Positions 1-8,617 of a DNA stretch of 64,000 bases are shown here, one piece after another. Location: contig NZ_JAEHOQ010000018.1 of the NCBI RefSeq assembly GCF_016239305.1, forward strand, positions 1-64,000. Reading direction: 5' to 3'. Both the position numbers and the translations under genes were made by a program. Each line of letters opens with the position of its first letter. Within the stretch, counting starts at the first letter, position 1. Origin of the DNA: Proteus vulgaris (GTDB taxonomy: Bacteria; Pseudomonadota; Gammaproteobacteria; Enterobacterales; Enterobacteriaceae). Under the pieces are notes generated by a model. The model did not search any database. It was not told the DNA's origin and was given only the letters and a program-made list of their open reading frames with translations.

Positions 1-187
1 GATTTATAAATTCAAAAAAATTTTCTACTGATGGATCCCACATTCATAATTCTCTAATAAGTTATTTTTATTATAAATAATAATATATAAATCTTTATAT
101 TTAACATTTATCTGCATTAAAAACATACCAAGCTATAAAAACTCAGGATATAAACAATATATTTAACAGTATTTTTATGTCAACATT

Positions 188-202
188 AATTGTCATACAA
201 AT
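188..202. promoter_or_regulatory. Possible GntR-type operator before lut operon
   Basis: An imperfect inverted repeat, AATTGT-CAT-ACAAAT, lies about 65 bp before the lutA start. The TTGT-N3-ACAA layout resembles operators of GntR-family regulators, which control many lactate operons. No regulator gene is in view, so this is a weak inference. Nothing else is evident in bases 1-187, which are very AT-rich. Confidence 0.25.
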
Positions 203-268
203 GAGAGTAAGCTAGTGACGTTACAAAGTGATCTATTTTTGTAAATGATGAGCAATAGGAGCATAAGT

Positions 269-1006
269 GTGGATGTTAATTTCTATGTAACCTGTATCGG
301 GGATGCTTTGAAATCTCAGATGGCGAAAGACAGTGTATTACTGTTAGAAAAATTAGGATGTCGGATTCATTTTTTAGAAAAGCAAGGATGCTGTGGCCAA
401 CCTGCAATTAATAGTGGCTATGTAAAAAATGCAAAACCTGCAATGAAGCACCTTATTGAGACATTTGAAACAAATGAATTTCCTATTATATCTCCTGCTG
501 GTTCTTGCTCTTACGCGATTAAAGGTTATGCAAAATACCTTGCTGATGAGCCTGAATGGGCGTTACGAGCTGAAAAAATTGGCAATAGAATGTTTGATTT
601 AACCTCGTTTATTGTTAAACAACTAGGTATTGTTGATGTCGGTGCTTGTCTCAATGGTAAAGCAGTTTACCATCCTTCTTGTAGCCTATTTCGTAAGATG
701 GGCGTAAAAGAAGAACCGTTAACACTATTACGCCATGTTAAAGGACTTGAACTATTACCTTTTGCAGATATGGAAACTTGTTGTGGTTTTGGTGGTACAT
801 TCTCCGTCAAAATGGCAGAAATTTCAGGTGAAATGGTCAAAGAGAAAGTTCATCATATTATGAGTGTTAAGCCTGACTATTTAATCGGTGCTGACGTAAG
901 CTGCCTTTTAAATATAGGTGGTCGCTTAGAACGAGAAGATCGTCCTATCAAGGTGCTACATATTGCTCAGGTGTTAATGAGTCATGAGGAGGTATTATGT
1001 CGTTAA
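269..1006 (+). CDS. lutA: LutA/YkgE-type lactate oxidation Fe-S protein
   Basis: First gene of a three-gene operon for L-lactate oxidation to pyruvate (LutABC in Bacillus, YkgEFG in E. coli). The protein has two CCG domains with cysteine motifs: GCCGQPAINSG near residue 40 and CCGFGGTFSVK near residue 175, which bind Fe-S or heterodisulfide-type centres. I place the start at GTG 269, not at the upstream ATGs 245/248, because AGGAG at 257-261 sits 7 nt before it and the E. coli homologue begins at the same VNF residues; this gives 245 aa. It overlaps lutB by 10 nt, so translation is probably coupled. The protein is cytoplasmic. The family call is firm; lactate as substrate is inferred from the operon. 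Confidence 0.88.
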   Translation: MDVNFYVTCIGDALKSQMAKDSVLLLEKLGCRIHFLEKQGCCGQPAINSGYVKNAKPAMKHLIETFETNEFPIISPAGSCSYAIKGYAKYLADEPEWALRAEKIGNRMFDLTSFIVKQLGIVDVGACLNGKAVYHPSCSLFRKMGVKEEPLTLLRHVKGLELLPFADMETCCGFGGTFSVKMAEISGEMVKEKVHHIMSVKPDYLIGADVSCLLNIGGRLEREDRPIKVLHIAQVLMSHEEVLCR

Positions 1007-2415
1007 GAACAAGTAATATTCCCTTCAAGGATTTAATTAATCGCCAAGTACATGATGAAATCATGCAAAAAGCAGTTGCAAATGCACAACAGACTATTGG
1101 TAGAAATCGTCAAAAAATGGTGGATGATCTAGGGCATTGGGAAGATTGGAGAGATAGAGCGGCTCAAATTAGAGATCATGTGCTTACAAACTTAGATGCT
1201 TATTTATATCAATTATCTGAGAAAATAGAACAGCATGGTGGCCATGTTTTTTTTGCTAAAACAAAAAAAGAAGCGACACAATATATCCTTAGTGTTGCCA
1301 AAGAAAAGAATGCTAAGAAAATTGTAAAAGCTAAATCCATGGTGACTGAAGAAATCGGCATGAATAGTACGTTAGAAAATGCGGGTATTAAAGTTATTGA
1401 AACTGATTTGGCTGAATTTATTCTTCAGCAAGCAAAAGACGCACCTTCTCATGTTGTTGTACCTGCTATTCATAAAAATAGAGAGCAAATACGTCAGATA
1501 TTCCACGATAAACTAGGATATAACGGATCTGATAGACCCGAAGAGATGACTCGTTTTGTTCGTAAAAATATTAGAGAAGATTTCTTTACTGCAGATATTG
1601 GTATAACTGGGTGTAATTTTGCTGTAGCTGAAACCGGCTCTATTTGTTTGGTCACTAATGAAGGTAATGCTCGATTAAGCACTACTTTGCCTAAGACACA
1701 TATTGCAGTAATGGGAATGGAGCGTATTGTACCAACCTTTAAAGAGGTTGATATTCTAATCACGATGCTAGCGCGTAGTGCAGTAGGATTGCGTTTAACT
1801 GGGTATAATACTTGGCTTACTGGCCCAAGAGAAAATGACAATGTTGATGGTCCTGAAGATTTCCATCTTGTTGTTGTCGATAATGGGCGTTCAAAAATCA
1901 TTGGTTCTGAGTTCAAAGATATCTTACGTTGTATTCGCTGTGGTGCATGTATGAATACTTGTCCTGCTTATCGCCATATTGGTGGTCAAGGATATGGTTC
2001 AATTTATCCTGGCCCTGTTGGTGCCGTTTTAACACCATTATTAGGTGGTTATAAAGAGTTTAAGAACTTGCCTTATGTCTGCTCATTATGTACTGCCTGT
2101 GATTCTGTTTGCCCTGTAAAAATTCCTCTATCCAGTCTAATTAAAAAACATAGAGAGGTGATGGTTACAGAAGGTATTACACCCACAACAGAGCGTACAA
2201 TCACGACTTTATTTAACTATGTAAATCGGCATCCAACCTTATGGAAGGTTGGAATGAATTGGGGAGCTCATGCTGCTCGATGGTTTATTAAAGATGGTAA
2301 AGCGCCATTCAATATAGGTGCATTAAAGGCTTGGACTGAGGCGAGAAATCTACCTGAAGGTGACGGTGAAAGTTTTCGTAGTTGGTTTAAAAAACATCAA
2401 AAAGAGGAGAAATAA
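997..2415 (+). CDS. lutB: LutB/YkgF-type Fe-S lactate utilization protein
   Basis: 472-aa central subunit of the LutABC complex. An N-terminal LUD domain (about residues 70-300) is followed by a ferredoxin-like region with two [4Fe-4S] motifs, CIRCGACMNTCP near residue 310 and CSLCTACDSVCP near residue 365, which would carry electrons from lactate oxidation. A strong GAGGAGG ribosome site lies just before the ATG, inside the end of lutA. The stop codon directly abuts the lutC start. Length matches E. coli YkgF (about 475 aa). Membership of the family is clear; quinone as electron acceptor is an inference. Confidence 0.9.
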   Translation: MSLRTSNIPFKDLINRQVHDEIMQKAVANAQQTIGRNRQKMVDDLGHWEDWRDRAAQIRDHVLTNLDAYLYQLSEKIEQHGGHVFFAKTKKEATQYILSVAKEKNAKKIVKAKSMVTEEIGMNSTLENAGIKVIETDLAEFILQQAKDAPSHVVVPAIHKNREQIRQIFHDKLGYNGSDRPEEMTRFVRKNIREDFFTADIGITGCNFAVAETGSICLVTNEGNARLSTTLPKTHIAVMGMERIVPTFKEVDILITMLARSAVGLRLTGYNTWLTGPRENDNVDGPEDFHLVVVDNGRSKIIGSEFKDILRCIRCGACMNTCPAYRHIGGQGYGSIYPGPVGAVLTPLLGGYKEFKNLPYVCSLCTACDSVCPVKIPLSSLIKKHREVMVTEGITPTTERTITTLFNYVNRHPTLWKVGMNWGAHAARWFIKDGKAPFNIGALKAWTEARNLPEGDGESFRSWFKKHQKEEK

Positions 2416-3108
2416 ATGATGAATAATGCAGAAGCTTTTTTATCTCATCTTGCTTCTCAATTAGGACGGCCATTAAAAACGAAACCAGAAGTGTTACCGT
2501 TACCAGTGAATACATACCCTGAAGAGCGCTTAACTGACTTATCTGAAGAAGAGCGGTATCAATACTTTATTAACGCCGCTAAGTTAGTTGGAAGTAGCTG
2601 TGAGAGCACCACTCAAGATTTATTACCTAAATGTTTACTTGCACTGAGTCAGAAATATGGTTCGCCTATTATTTTAACGGGGGATCCTAGATTAAAAGAG
2701 AGCGGAGTTATCGATTTATTATCTCAACATTGTGAAATAGAAGTCTGGGATCATCTTGTTGGTAAAAAAAATATTGAGTTAATAAAGTATGCCAAAGTAG
2801 GTATTATTTTTGCTGAGTACGGATTAGCTGAATCAGGGGGAGTTGTTTTATTTTCTGGTGCAGATAAAGGACGTAGTGTTAGCTTAATACCAGAAACAAC
2901 TATTTTTGTTGTTAAACGTAGTTCTATTTTGCCTCGAGTAGCGCAATTGGCTGAAAAACTACATAAAATGACTACATGTGATATTAGAATGCCTTCTTGT
3001 ATTAATATTATCAGTGGACCTAGTTGTACCTCTGATATTGAGTTAATCAAAGTTGTTGGTGTTCATGGTTCTTTAAATGCTATTTATGTTGTGATTGAAG
3101 ATCGTTAA
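2416..3108 (+). CDS. lutC: LutC/YkgG-type lactate utilization protein
   Basis: 230-aa LUD-domain protein (DUF162), the third member of the lactate utilization complex. The conserved C-terminal part includes EYGLAESGGVVLFSG near residue 135 and a hydrophobic RVAQLAEKLHK helix. The gene starts at tandem ATGs directly after the lutB stop, with AGAGGAG upstream, so it is translated with lutB. A bidirectional hairpin terminator follows immediately. Of the three subunits this is the least conserved, but the operon setting makes the assignment safe. Confidence 0.87.
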   Translation: MMNNAEAFLSHLASQLGRPLKTKPEVLPLPVNTYPEERLTDLSEEERYQYFINAAKLVGSSCESTTQDLLPKCLLALSQKYGSPIILTGDPRLKESGVIDLLSQHCEIEVWDHLVGKKNIELIKYAKVGIIFAEYGLAESGGVVLFSGADKGRSVSLIPETTIFVVKRSSILPRVAQLAEKLHKMTTCDIRMPSCINIISGPSCTSDIELIKVVGVHGSLNAIYVVIEDR

Positions 3109-3120
3109 CCGATATCTGTA

Positions 3121-3147
3121 AAGAGTCACAATATTATTGTGGCTCTT
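3121..3147. terminator. Bidirectional terminator, lutC / ept gene
   Basis: A 12-bp stem with one G-U pair (AAGAGTCACAAT pairing with ATTGTGGCTCTT, 3-nt loop) lies between the converging lutC and phosphoethanolamine transferase genes. It overlaps the last codons of the latter. Confidence 0.65.
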
Positions 3148-4717
3148 GCTCTTCTGATTTTAGTTTACTGTAATCAAATAAATATTTATTTCCATCGATC
3201 ACCATAATAGATGGTGCTCCTTTGTAACATTCATTAAGTGGTGAGTGACAAACTTTTTTTGAATGATGCTTTATCCCCAACCAATCGCTTAATAACCAAT
3301 AATTATTTGCAGTTGAATAAGGCTGGCTTAATATATCATTATTAATGGTAGGCTTATCGATTAAGGAGCTATACCAAATAAATAAAGGAATATTATAAGC
3401 CTCTTGGCGAGGAGTATGGACACCATGGTGATAATGGATCTCGCGATTTTTATCTAAACGCTGTAATGCATGATCTGCAAAATAGAGTACCGAGGCAGGC
3501 TTATCTTTTACTTTATCGATAATCTGTCCAATAAATTTATCTGTGTAGTGAATGGAACTGTCATAGCAATTATCATCAGGTTGTGATGTAAATGATTTTA
3601 ATTCATCACTTGGAAACCTATTACAAGCGGGTTCATGGCTACCATAGGTATGTAAAATAATAAGTTTTTTCTTGCTTGATTTATCACTAAGCGCTTTATC
3701 TAAATAAGGAAGTAACTCCTCATCATAACCAATAAATCTATTCCATTGTTTATTCTGTGCCATATTAGCAATAACAGAAATAACACTAGTTTTTTGGTTA
3801 CCCTCCCCTTGATTACTTAGCCAATAAGTTTTAAAACCAGCATGATTAGCAAGAGAAACAATATTATCTGCATAATGTGTTTTATCTTGTAATTGGTCTA
3901 ACCCTATATTTGAAAGAGATATAGGTACTGAAAGTATAGTAACGGGTGCAGGGGAGTATACTTGATTAAATAATAAAATATTTTCTTTTTCTTTTTTTAA
4001 ATTTGGTGTTGTATCATAAGGATAACCATAAATACCTAGGTGATCACGACGAACAGACTCACCAATTATAAGAATATAAAATTCTGGTTTATCATCAACT
4101 TTATCATAATGGAGGTTGACATGATGTGAGGCTATTTTTTTAATTTGCCTATTTTCATGAAAAGTTTTTACTAATGCAGCTGCATTATAAAATGGAGTAT
4201 AAAGGAAAGTGTATTCTACGAGTAGTTTATTATTATTCTCTGGTCTTATCGCTAGGTTTTTGTATATAGGTGTCGTTATCATCAATAAAATTATAATAAT
4301 TAAGCTTCGCTTTGCTGTTTTAATATTAGAAAAAGATGACATTTTATATATAAGGAAATAGTAAATAGCAAATACAAAAGCATAGAATAAAACATAATAC
4401 TTATTATAAGAGAGCATACCAATAGTTTCACTACTATTAGTATTAATAAAGGTTTCTGCTATAGAAGATGAAAATACAATATCGTGTTCACGGTAGAAAA
4501 ACAGTGAAATTGAGAGGTTAAGTGTCCACAGTGATGTTACAACAAAAGTGATCATTTTTCCTACCATAGAGTGATAGATACCACTACAAGCGAGCATGAT
4601 AAGAAATCCTATCACAGAGATATAGACTTTTTGCTCAATATAAAAGGATGAACCACCAAGTAATGATGGAACTATTGATAAGAAAAATAGAAGTAATAAA
4701 TAAGTTAATTTAGACAT
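3134..4717 (-). CDS. Inner-membrane phosphoethanolamine transferase (EptA/OpgE family)
   Basis: 527-aa membrane enzyme. The N-terminal 160 residues contain about five hydrophobic segments. The periplasmic C-terminal domain is an alkaline-phosphatase/sulfatase fold with the metal-binding IIGESVRRDHLGIYGY motif near residue 217, the presumed nucleophile Thr in PAPVTILSVP near residue 258, and a YFADHAL metal site near residue 411. Such enzymes move phosphoethanolamine from phosphatidylethanolamine to lipid A, LPS core or osmoregulated glucans. Which acceptor is used cannot be told; length equals E. coli OpgE. It stands alone, convergent with lutC. Relation to the polymyxin resistance known in Proteus is possible but unproven. 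Confidence 0.8.
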   Translation of the reverse strand: MSKLTYLLLLFFLSIVPSLLGGSSFYIEQKVYISVIGFLIMLACSGIYHSMVGKMITFVVTSLWTLNLSISLFFYREHDIVFSSSIAETFINTNSSETIGMLSYNKYYVLFYAFVFAIYYFLIYKMSSFSNIKTAKRSLIIIILLMITTPIYKNLAIRPENNNKLLVEYTFLYTPFYNAAALVKTFHENRQIKKIASHHVNLHYDKVDDKPEFYILIIGESVRRDHLGIYGYPYDTTPNLKKEKENILLFNQVYSPAPVTILSVPISLSNIGLDQLQDKTHYADNIVSLANHAGFKTYWLSNQGEGNQKTSVISVIANMAQNKQWNRFIGYDEELLPYLDKALSDKSSKKKLIILHTYGSHEPACNRFPSDELKSFTSQPDDNCYDSSIHYTDKFIGQIIDKVKDKPASVLYFADHALQRLDKNREIHYHHGVHTPRQEAYNIPLFIWYSSLIDKPTINNDILSQPYSTANNYWLLSDWLGIKHHSKKVCHSPLNECYKGAPSIMVIDGNKYLFDYSKLKSEEQEPQ

Positions 4718-5008
4718 GATTTATTAAATTTCACCTTTTTTATATTGGGTGAAATTTAACCATTAACGAATTGATAATACAAGTTTTCTTTTAATATAAT
4801 AAGTAATAATTTAATGTTTTTGTTCTTCTTTTAGTTTTTAAAGCTAACTTTAGATAAAAAATGATTTTTTTACATAATTATTATTAGTTATTTAAAAATA
4901 ATGTTAATTATAGCGTTTTTTTTAAAAGAGCAAGTTATTCAGCACTTATGTTAAACAAATTAATTATCTATTTTTAATGTTATTTATAATAAATCAATCA
5001 ATTATATT
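4718..5008. other. AT-rich intergenic region
   Basis: About 290 bases of very AT-rich DNA upstream of the phosphoethanolamine transferase gene. It should contain that gene's promoter, but no single box stands out. I see no gene, RNA or repeat in it. Confidence 0.4.
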
Positions 5009-5038
5009 AAAAGAGTGATTATTTATAATCACTCTTTT
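5009..5038. terminator. Terminator of the enoate reductase gene
   Basis: A perfect 13-bp stem (AAAAGAGTGATTA with TAATCACTCTTTT, loop TTTA) lies 13 bp after the stop of the minus-strand flavoprotein gene. The terminal A-run on the plus strand gives a U-run on the minus-strand transcript. Confidence 0.8.
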
Positions 5039-5051
5039 ATATCAATGAATA

Positions 5052-7073
5052 TTATAAGTAACGGCCTATTTCATATCCATCCCAAATAGCAGCCATAATT
5101 GTACGTGTTTTTTGACTATCACCAATATTAAATACTTGTTCAACATCTAGCTCATTACTCAATGATTGGTAAAGTTGGTTTTGAGACTCATAGCCAAGTG
5201 CTAATACAATATGATCCGCTACAAGTGTTAAGGCTTCGCCTTGCTTTTGCACTTCAACACCCTCTTTAGTAATACGTTTTAAAAATGTCGAGGTGAGTAA
5301 ATTAACTTTTTCTTTGACTAATAACTCTTTAGTCATTTGATAGTTTGCAAAACAAGAGCCATGAGGTCCGCCTATAATATCATCTGAGGCTTCAATAAGA
5401 GTGACTTGCTTACCTCTTTGAGCCATCCACAGTGCAGCTTCAGTTCCTACTAATCCAGCACCAACCACGATAAGTTTATCACCTGTAATTAAATCTGGGT
5501 TCATTAACATTTTTTCAGCAAGCATAGCTTTAGGGTCGTCTCTACCTTCAAGCCAATGAGGTACTGTAGGTTTAGAGCCTGTTGCAAAGATAACACTATC
5601 GGGATGATGGGATTCAATAACCTCTTTATTCGCTTCCATATTGAGTTGAACATTGACTCCTTTACGCTCTAACTCGCCAACAAACCATTTTAACAATAAT
5701 TTATCATCATGTTTAAAAGGAGGTTGTCCACCAGGAATAATACAACCTCCTAGTTGATTAGTTTTTTCATATAAGGTGACATTATGCCCACGTTCAGCTG
5801 CAATACGTGCAACTTCCATTCCTGCAACCCCCCCACCAACAACAACGATATTTTTAGGATGATAAGCAGGTAATAACTTAAACTCTTCTTCACGGCCACA
5901 GGCGGGATTGACTGCACAAGAGATATTACCAATATCAGCCATACGACCTAAACATCCTTGATGGCACGATAGACATGGGCGAACTTCATCAAAGCAGCCA
6001 CGACGAATCTTATTAGGGATATCAGGATCCGCAAGTAATCCGCGTCCTAAAGCAATACCATCAGCAATATGATTTTCTATTGCATGTGATGCTAGGTCTG
6101 GATTTTCCATACGTCCTGCCATTAATACAGGGATATCTACGACATCAGAAACGGCTTTACAATAAGGACTATACATTCCTGGTTTAAAGAATTGGGGTGG
6201 GTGATTCCAATACCATGAATCATAAGTACCAGCATCGACGTTTAAAGCATCATAACCCATATCTTGAAGATATTTCGCAGCTTTAAGCCCTTCCTCCATA
6301 TCTCTACCCATTTCAGTGGCAATTTCATCAGGAAGAATACCTTGGCCAAATCCTTTCATATTACTTTTTACAGAATAACGTAATGAAACAGGAAAATTTT
6401 GACCACAAGCAGTTTTAATACCTTGAACTATTTCTACCGCGAAACGGTATCTATTTTCAAAACTACCGCCGTATTCGTCTGTTCTTTTATTAAAAAAGGC
6501 AAGTGTAAATTGATCAAGAAGATATCCTTCATGTACAGCATGAATTTCAACACCGTCAAACCCTGCTTTTTGCGCAATAACAGCGGATTCAATAAATTTT
6601 TGAATAAAATACTTTACTTCCTCGGTTGTTAATTCTCGGTGTTCAATAGAAGGGTCGAATCGATTTTTTTCGTTCGATGGTGCTACATTGGTCTCATTGA
6701 CAACGAGACCTGGAATGCATGAACGACCCCAGCCCGCAGTAAGTTGTAAAAAAATCTTACAGTCATAGGCGTGTACTCGTTCTGTCATTTCTCGTGCATT
6801 TTTTATATAAGCAACAGGGTTATGTGTGGGACATGGTAGTGATGGAAGAGGGAATTGTTCTAGTTTGTTTTCAACCTTATTAACGCCAGTAATGATAAGA
6901 CCAACGCCACCTCTTGCTCGAGTAACATAATATTCAATACCTCGATTATTATAAGCACCTTGTGCATCAGCACAGCCTAATGTACCCATAGGAGCCATAA
7001 TAAAACGATTTTTTATCTGCACTGCACCTATATTCATAGGGCTAAATAAAACTTTATGTTTATTCTGTAACAT
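5052..7073 (-). CDS. 2-enoate reductase-like flavin/Fe-S oxidoreductase (FldZ type)
   Basis: 673-aa Old Yellow Enzyme-type protein with three parts: an FMN-binding TIM barrel (about 1-360), a [4Fe-4S] linker with motif CLSCHQGCLG and a later SCAVNPACG (about 370-400), and a C-terminal FAD/NAD(P)H domain with GGGVAGMEVARIAA near 415 and GAGLVGTEAALW near 545. The barrel motif EIHAVHEGYLLDQF near residue 180 is typical of clostridial enoate/cinnamate reductases, more so than FadH (2,4-dienoyl-CoA reductase), which has the same architecture. The expected reaction is NADH-dependent reduction of a 2-enoate C=C bond. A GGGAGG ribosome site precedes the ATG by 6 nt. It lies downstream of the AraC gene on the same strand. 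Substrate unknown. Confidence 0.82.
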   Translation of the reverse strand: MLQNKHKVLFSPMNIGAVQIKNRFIMAPMGTLGCADAQGAYNNRGIEYYVTRARGGVGLIITGVNKVENKLEQFPLPSLPCPTHNPVAYIKNAREMTERVHAYDCKIFLQLTAGWGRSCIPGLVVNETNVAPSNEKNRFDPSIEHRELTTEEVKYFIQKFIESAVIAQKAGFDGVEIHAVHEGYLLDQFTLAFFNKRTDEYGGSFENRYRFAVEIVQGIKTACGQNFPVSLRYSVKSNMKGFGQGILPDEIATEMGRDMEEGLKAAKYLQDMGYDALNVDAGTYDSWYWNHPPQFFKPGMYSPYCKAVSDVVDIPVLMAGRMENPDLASHAIENHIADGIALGRGLLADPDIPNKIRRGCFDEVRPCLSCHQGCLGRMADIGNISCAVNPACGREEEFKLLPAYHPKNIVVVGGGVAGMEVARIAAERGHNVTLYEKTNQLGGCIIPGGQPPFKHDDKLLLKWFVGELERKGVNVQLNMEANKEVIESHHPDSVIFATGSKPTVPHWLEGRDDPKAMLAEKMLMNPDLITGDKLIVVGAGLVGTEAALWMAQRGKQVTLIEASDDIIGGPHGSCFANYQMTKELLVKEKVNLLTSTFLKRITKEGVEVQKQGEALTLVADHIVLALGYESQNQLYQSLSNELDVEQVFNIGDSQKTRTIMAAIWDGYEIGRYL

Positions 7074-7172
7074 ATGATACCTCCCACATCGTGTAATACT
7101 ATAAATATGGGAGATTTTTATAGACTTTATTTTGCTTTTTAGGACAAATATTTGACAATAATACTTTTAGAT

Positions 7173-7200
7173 AATTAATTTGACATAAGTCAAATTAATT
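7173..7200. promoter_or_regulatory. 12-bp inverted repeat upstream of enoate reductase
   Basis: A perfect inverted repeat: AATTAATTTGAC at 7173-7184, loop ATAA, GTCAAATTAATT at 7189-7200, about 100 bp before the enoate reductase start and just after the AraC gene stop. The core TTGAC-N4-GTCAA differs by one symmetrical base from the FNR consensus TTGAT-N4-ATCAA, so an FNR/CRP-family operator is possible. It lacks a clear U-run on the minus strand, which argues against a simple terminator. Confidence 0.45.
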
Positions 7201-7205
7201 ATGGC

Positions 7206-8228
7206 TTATAACATTCTTTTTGTTGGACTTAGCCCTGTCCATCGCTTGAAGGCTCTTGAGAAAGTACTTAGATCAGAAAAGCCTAATCTGTAGGCAATTT
7301 CAGTCATAGAAATATCACTATCTTCCAGTAAATAGAGCGCTTTTTCTAATTTAAATTTCTCAAGGACTCGACGATAACTTGTTCCATATTCAGATAATCG
7401 ACGATTAAGAGTCCTAATATGAATGTTAAGCGAGTAAGCCAGACTTTCACCGGTGATTTCTGATAAATTTTCACAAGTATTAAGATAATTATATATTTTT
7501 AAGATCAAATCTTTTTTATTAATTAAGCCAACTTTTTCACGTAATAAATTTAATGATGAGTAATAAAGATCTATATCATTATTAGATAATCTCAGATAAA
7601 GATATTTTTTTTCAATACAAATTTTACGAATAGGAAACTCTAATTTAATACTGACATTCAACTTTTCGGTATAATTTTTTAAAATTAGGTCTGAGAAATT
7701 TTTTTTCATTAATTGAACATTAATAGATAAATTATGCTCAGCACATATTTTTTTTATTAACACAATAATAGTGGCGATAAATAGAGAAGAGCCTAAAAAA
7801 GTTAAATGATTCTCTTTATTTAACGGTTCATTATCAAGTATCCATAATTCTACATCACCTTGAATATTTTGGTGATAGCTTAACCTTATTGGCGTTCCAA
7901 TAAAGGTAGAGTACTCACAGATATTTTTGAGTAGAGTCTCTACATCTGGAGATGTCCAGAGTGTAAGAGAAAACGAGCTAAACGTTAATGGTGTGACGTG
8001 TTTGGCAATATCATAAAATAAACTATCATTTGGATATTTTGTATAGAAGTCATGGATGCATTCTCTCGTTGTTTGTAAAGGAATATCACCATGTTGGGGA
8101 AGTTGACGAATAAAATCGCTATTACTTAAATTTTGTTCTTCCGCTGCCTTTTTTATCAAAGTACCCCAACCTTTATGTAGAAAAACAGAGGGTACAACTA
8201 TTTTTTCTCCCTCATGAGATTGTTTCAT
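7206..8228 (-). CDS. AraC-family transcriptional regulator
   Basis: 340-aa regulator. The N-terminal about 200 residues resemble the arabinose-binding-like domain of the OruR/ArgR group of AraC proteins. The C-terminal about 100 residues hold the two HTH motifs, including ESLAYSLNIHIRTLNRRL and the signature MTEIAYRLGFSDLSTFSRAF. I choose ATG 8228, preceded by AGGA at a spacing of 8; a longer frame from TTG 8264 runs into a 7-bp tandem repeat and is unlikely. The gene lies between the enoate reductase (downstream, same strand) and the divergent CoA-transferase operon, and so is the likely regulator of both. The effector is unknown, perhaps a short-chain acid or its CoA ester. Confidence 0.82.
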   Translation of the reverse strand: MKQSHEGEKIVVPSVFLHKGWGTLIKKAAEEQNLSNSDFIRQLPQHGDIPLQTTRECIHDFYTKYPNDSLFYDIAKHVTPLTFSSFSLTLWTSPDVETLLKNICEYSTFIGTPIRLSYHQNIQGDVELWILDNEPLNKENHLTFLGSSLFIATIIVLIKKICAEHNLSINVQLMKKNFSDLILKNYTEKLNVSIKLEFPIRKICIEKKYLYLRLSNNDIDLYYSSLNLLREKVGLINKKDLILKIYNYLNTCENLSEITGESLAYSLNIHIRTLNRRLSEYGTSYRRVLEKFKLEKALYLLEDSDISMTEIAYRLGFSDLSTFSRAFKRWTGLSPTKRML

Positions 8229-8259
8229 GTTGAGTATCCTAATTTTCCATATAAATATA

Positions 8260-8299
8260 TTCAATATTCAATATTCAATATTCAATATTCAATATTCAA
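8260..8299. repeat. 7-bp tandem repeat (TTCAATA x5.7)
   Basis: Five full copies of TTCAATA (8260-8294) followed by the partial copy TTCAA. The array lies 32-71 bp upstream of the AraC regulator start codon, in its leader or promoter, and between it and the divergent operon. Short perfect repeats of this kind can change copy number by strand slippage. Confidence 0.9.
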
Positions 8300-8417
8300 A
8301 TAATTACAAAATTAATAACAAATTATCACTTCCTATCTTGACTTAAAAGTTAGTAGAAATACTTGCTTTAAGTTTGTCTTTAATAAGTAAATATTTAGTA
8401 TTAATTTCTCATTTATA

Positions 8418-8433
8418 TGTGATGTTTATCACA
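8418..8433. promoter_or_regulatory. CRP-binding site
   Basis: TGTGA-TGTTTA-TCACA is a perfect match to both half-sites of the CRP consensus with correct 6-bp spacing. It lies 185 bp upstream of the CoA-transferase start and 190 bp upstream of the AraC regulator start, so it could serve either promoter. It implies catabolite control of the fatty-acid block. I see nothing else certain between 8300 and 8617. Confidence 0.75.
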
Positions 8434-8617
8434 AAAAAAAAGGTTGACCTAAAAGGTTGTTCTGTTGTCCTAAATTGCAAAGCGTATCTGTGGATTATCA
8501 GCTAATTTTATTTAAAGGTAGTTGATACTTTAAATTTAACTAATCTCAGTGTTATGTACTATATGAGGGCGTTGGATGTAAATAATCACTACATTATTCC
8601 ACCTGAAGGAGCGCTAC

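Noticed and set aside
1494..1916. 140-codon minus-strand frame inside lutB
   Set aside because: It is fully antisense to a conserved gene, with no recognisable motif; a shadow frame.
5052..7073. Calling the flavoprotein FadH
   Set aside because: Same architecture, but the HAVHEGYLLDQF barrel motif and neighbours fit 2-enoate reductases better.
8260..8299. Tandem repeat considered as a CRISPR array
   Set aside because: Units are 7 bp with no spacers and there are no cas genes.
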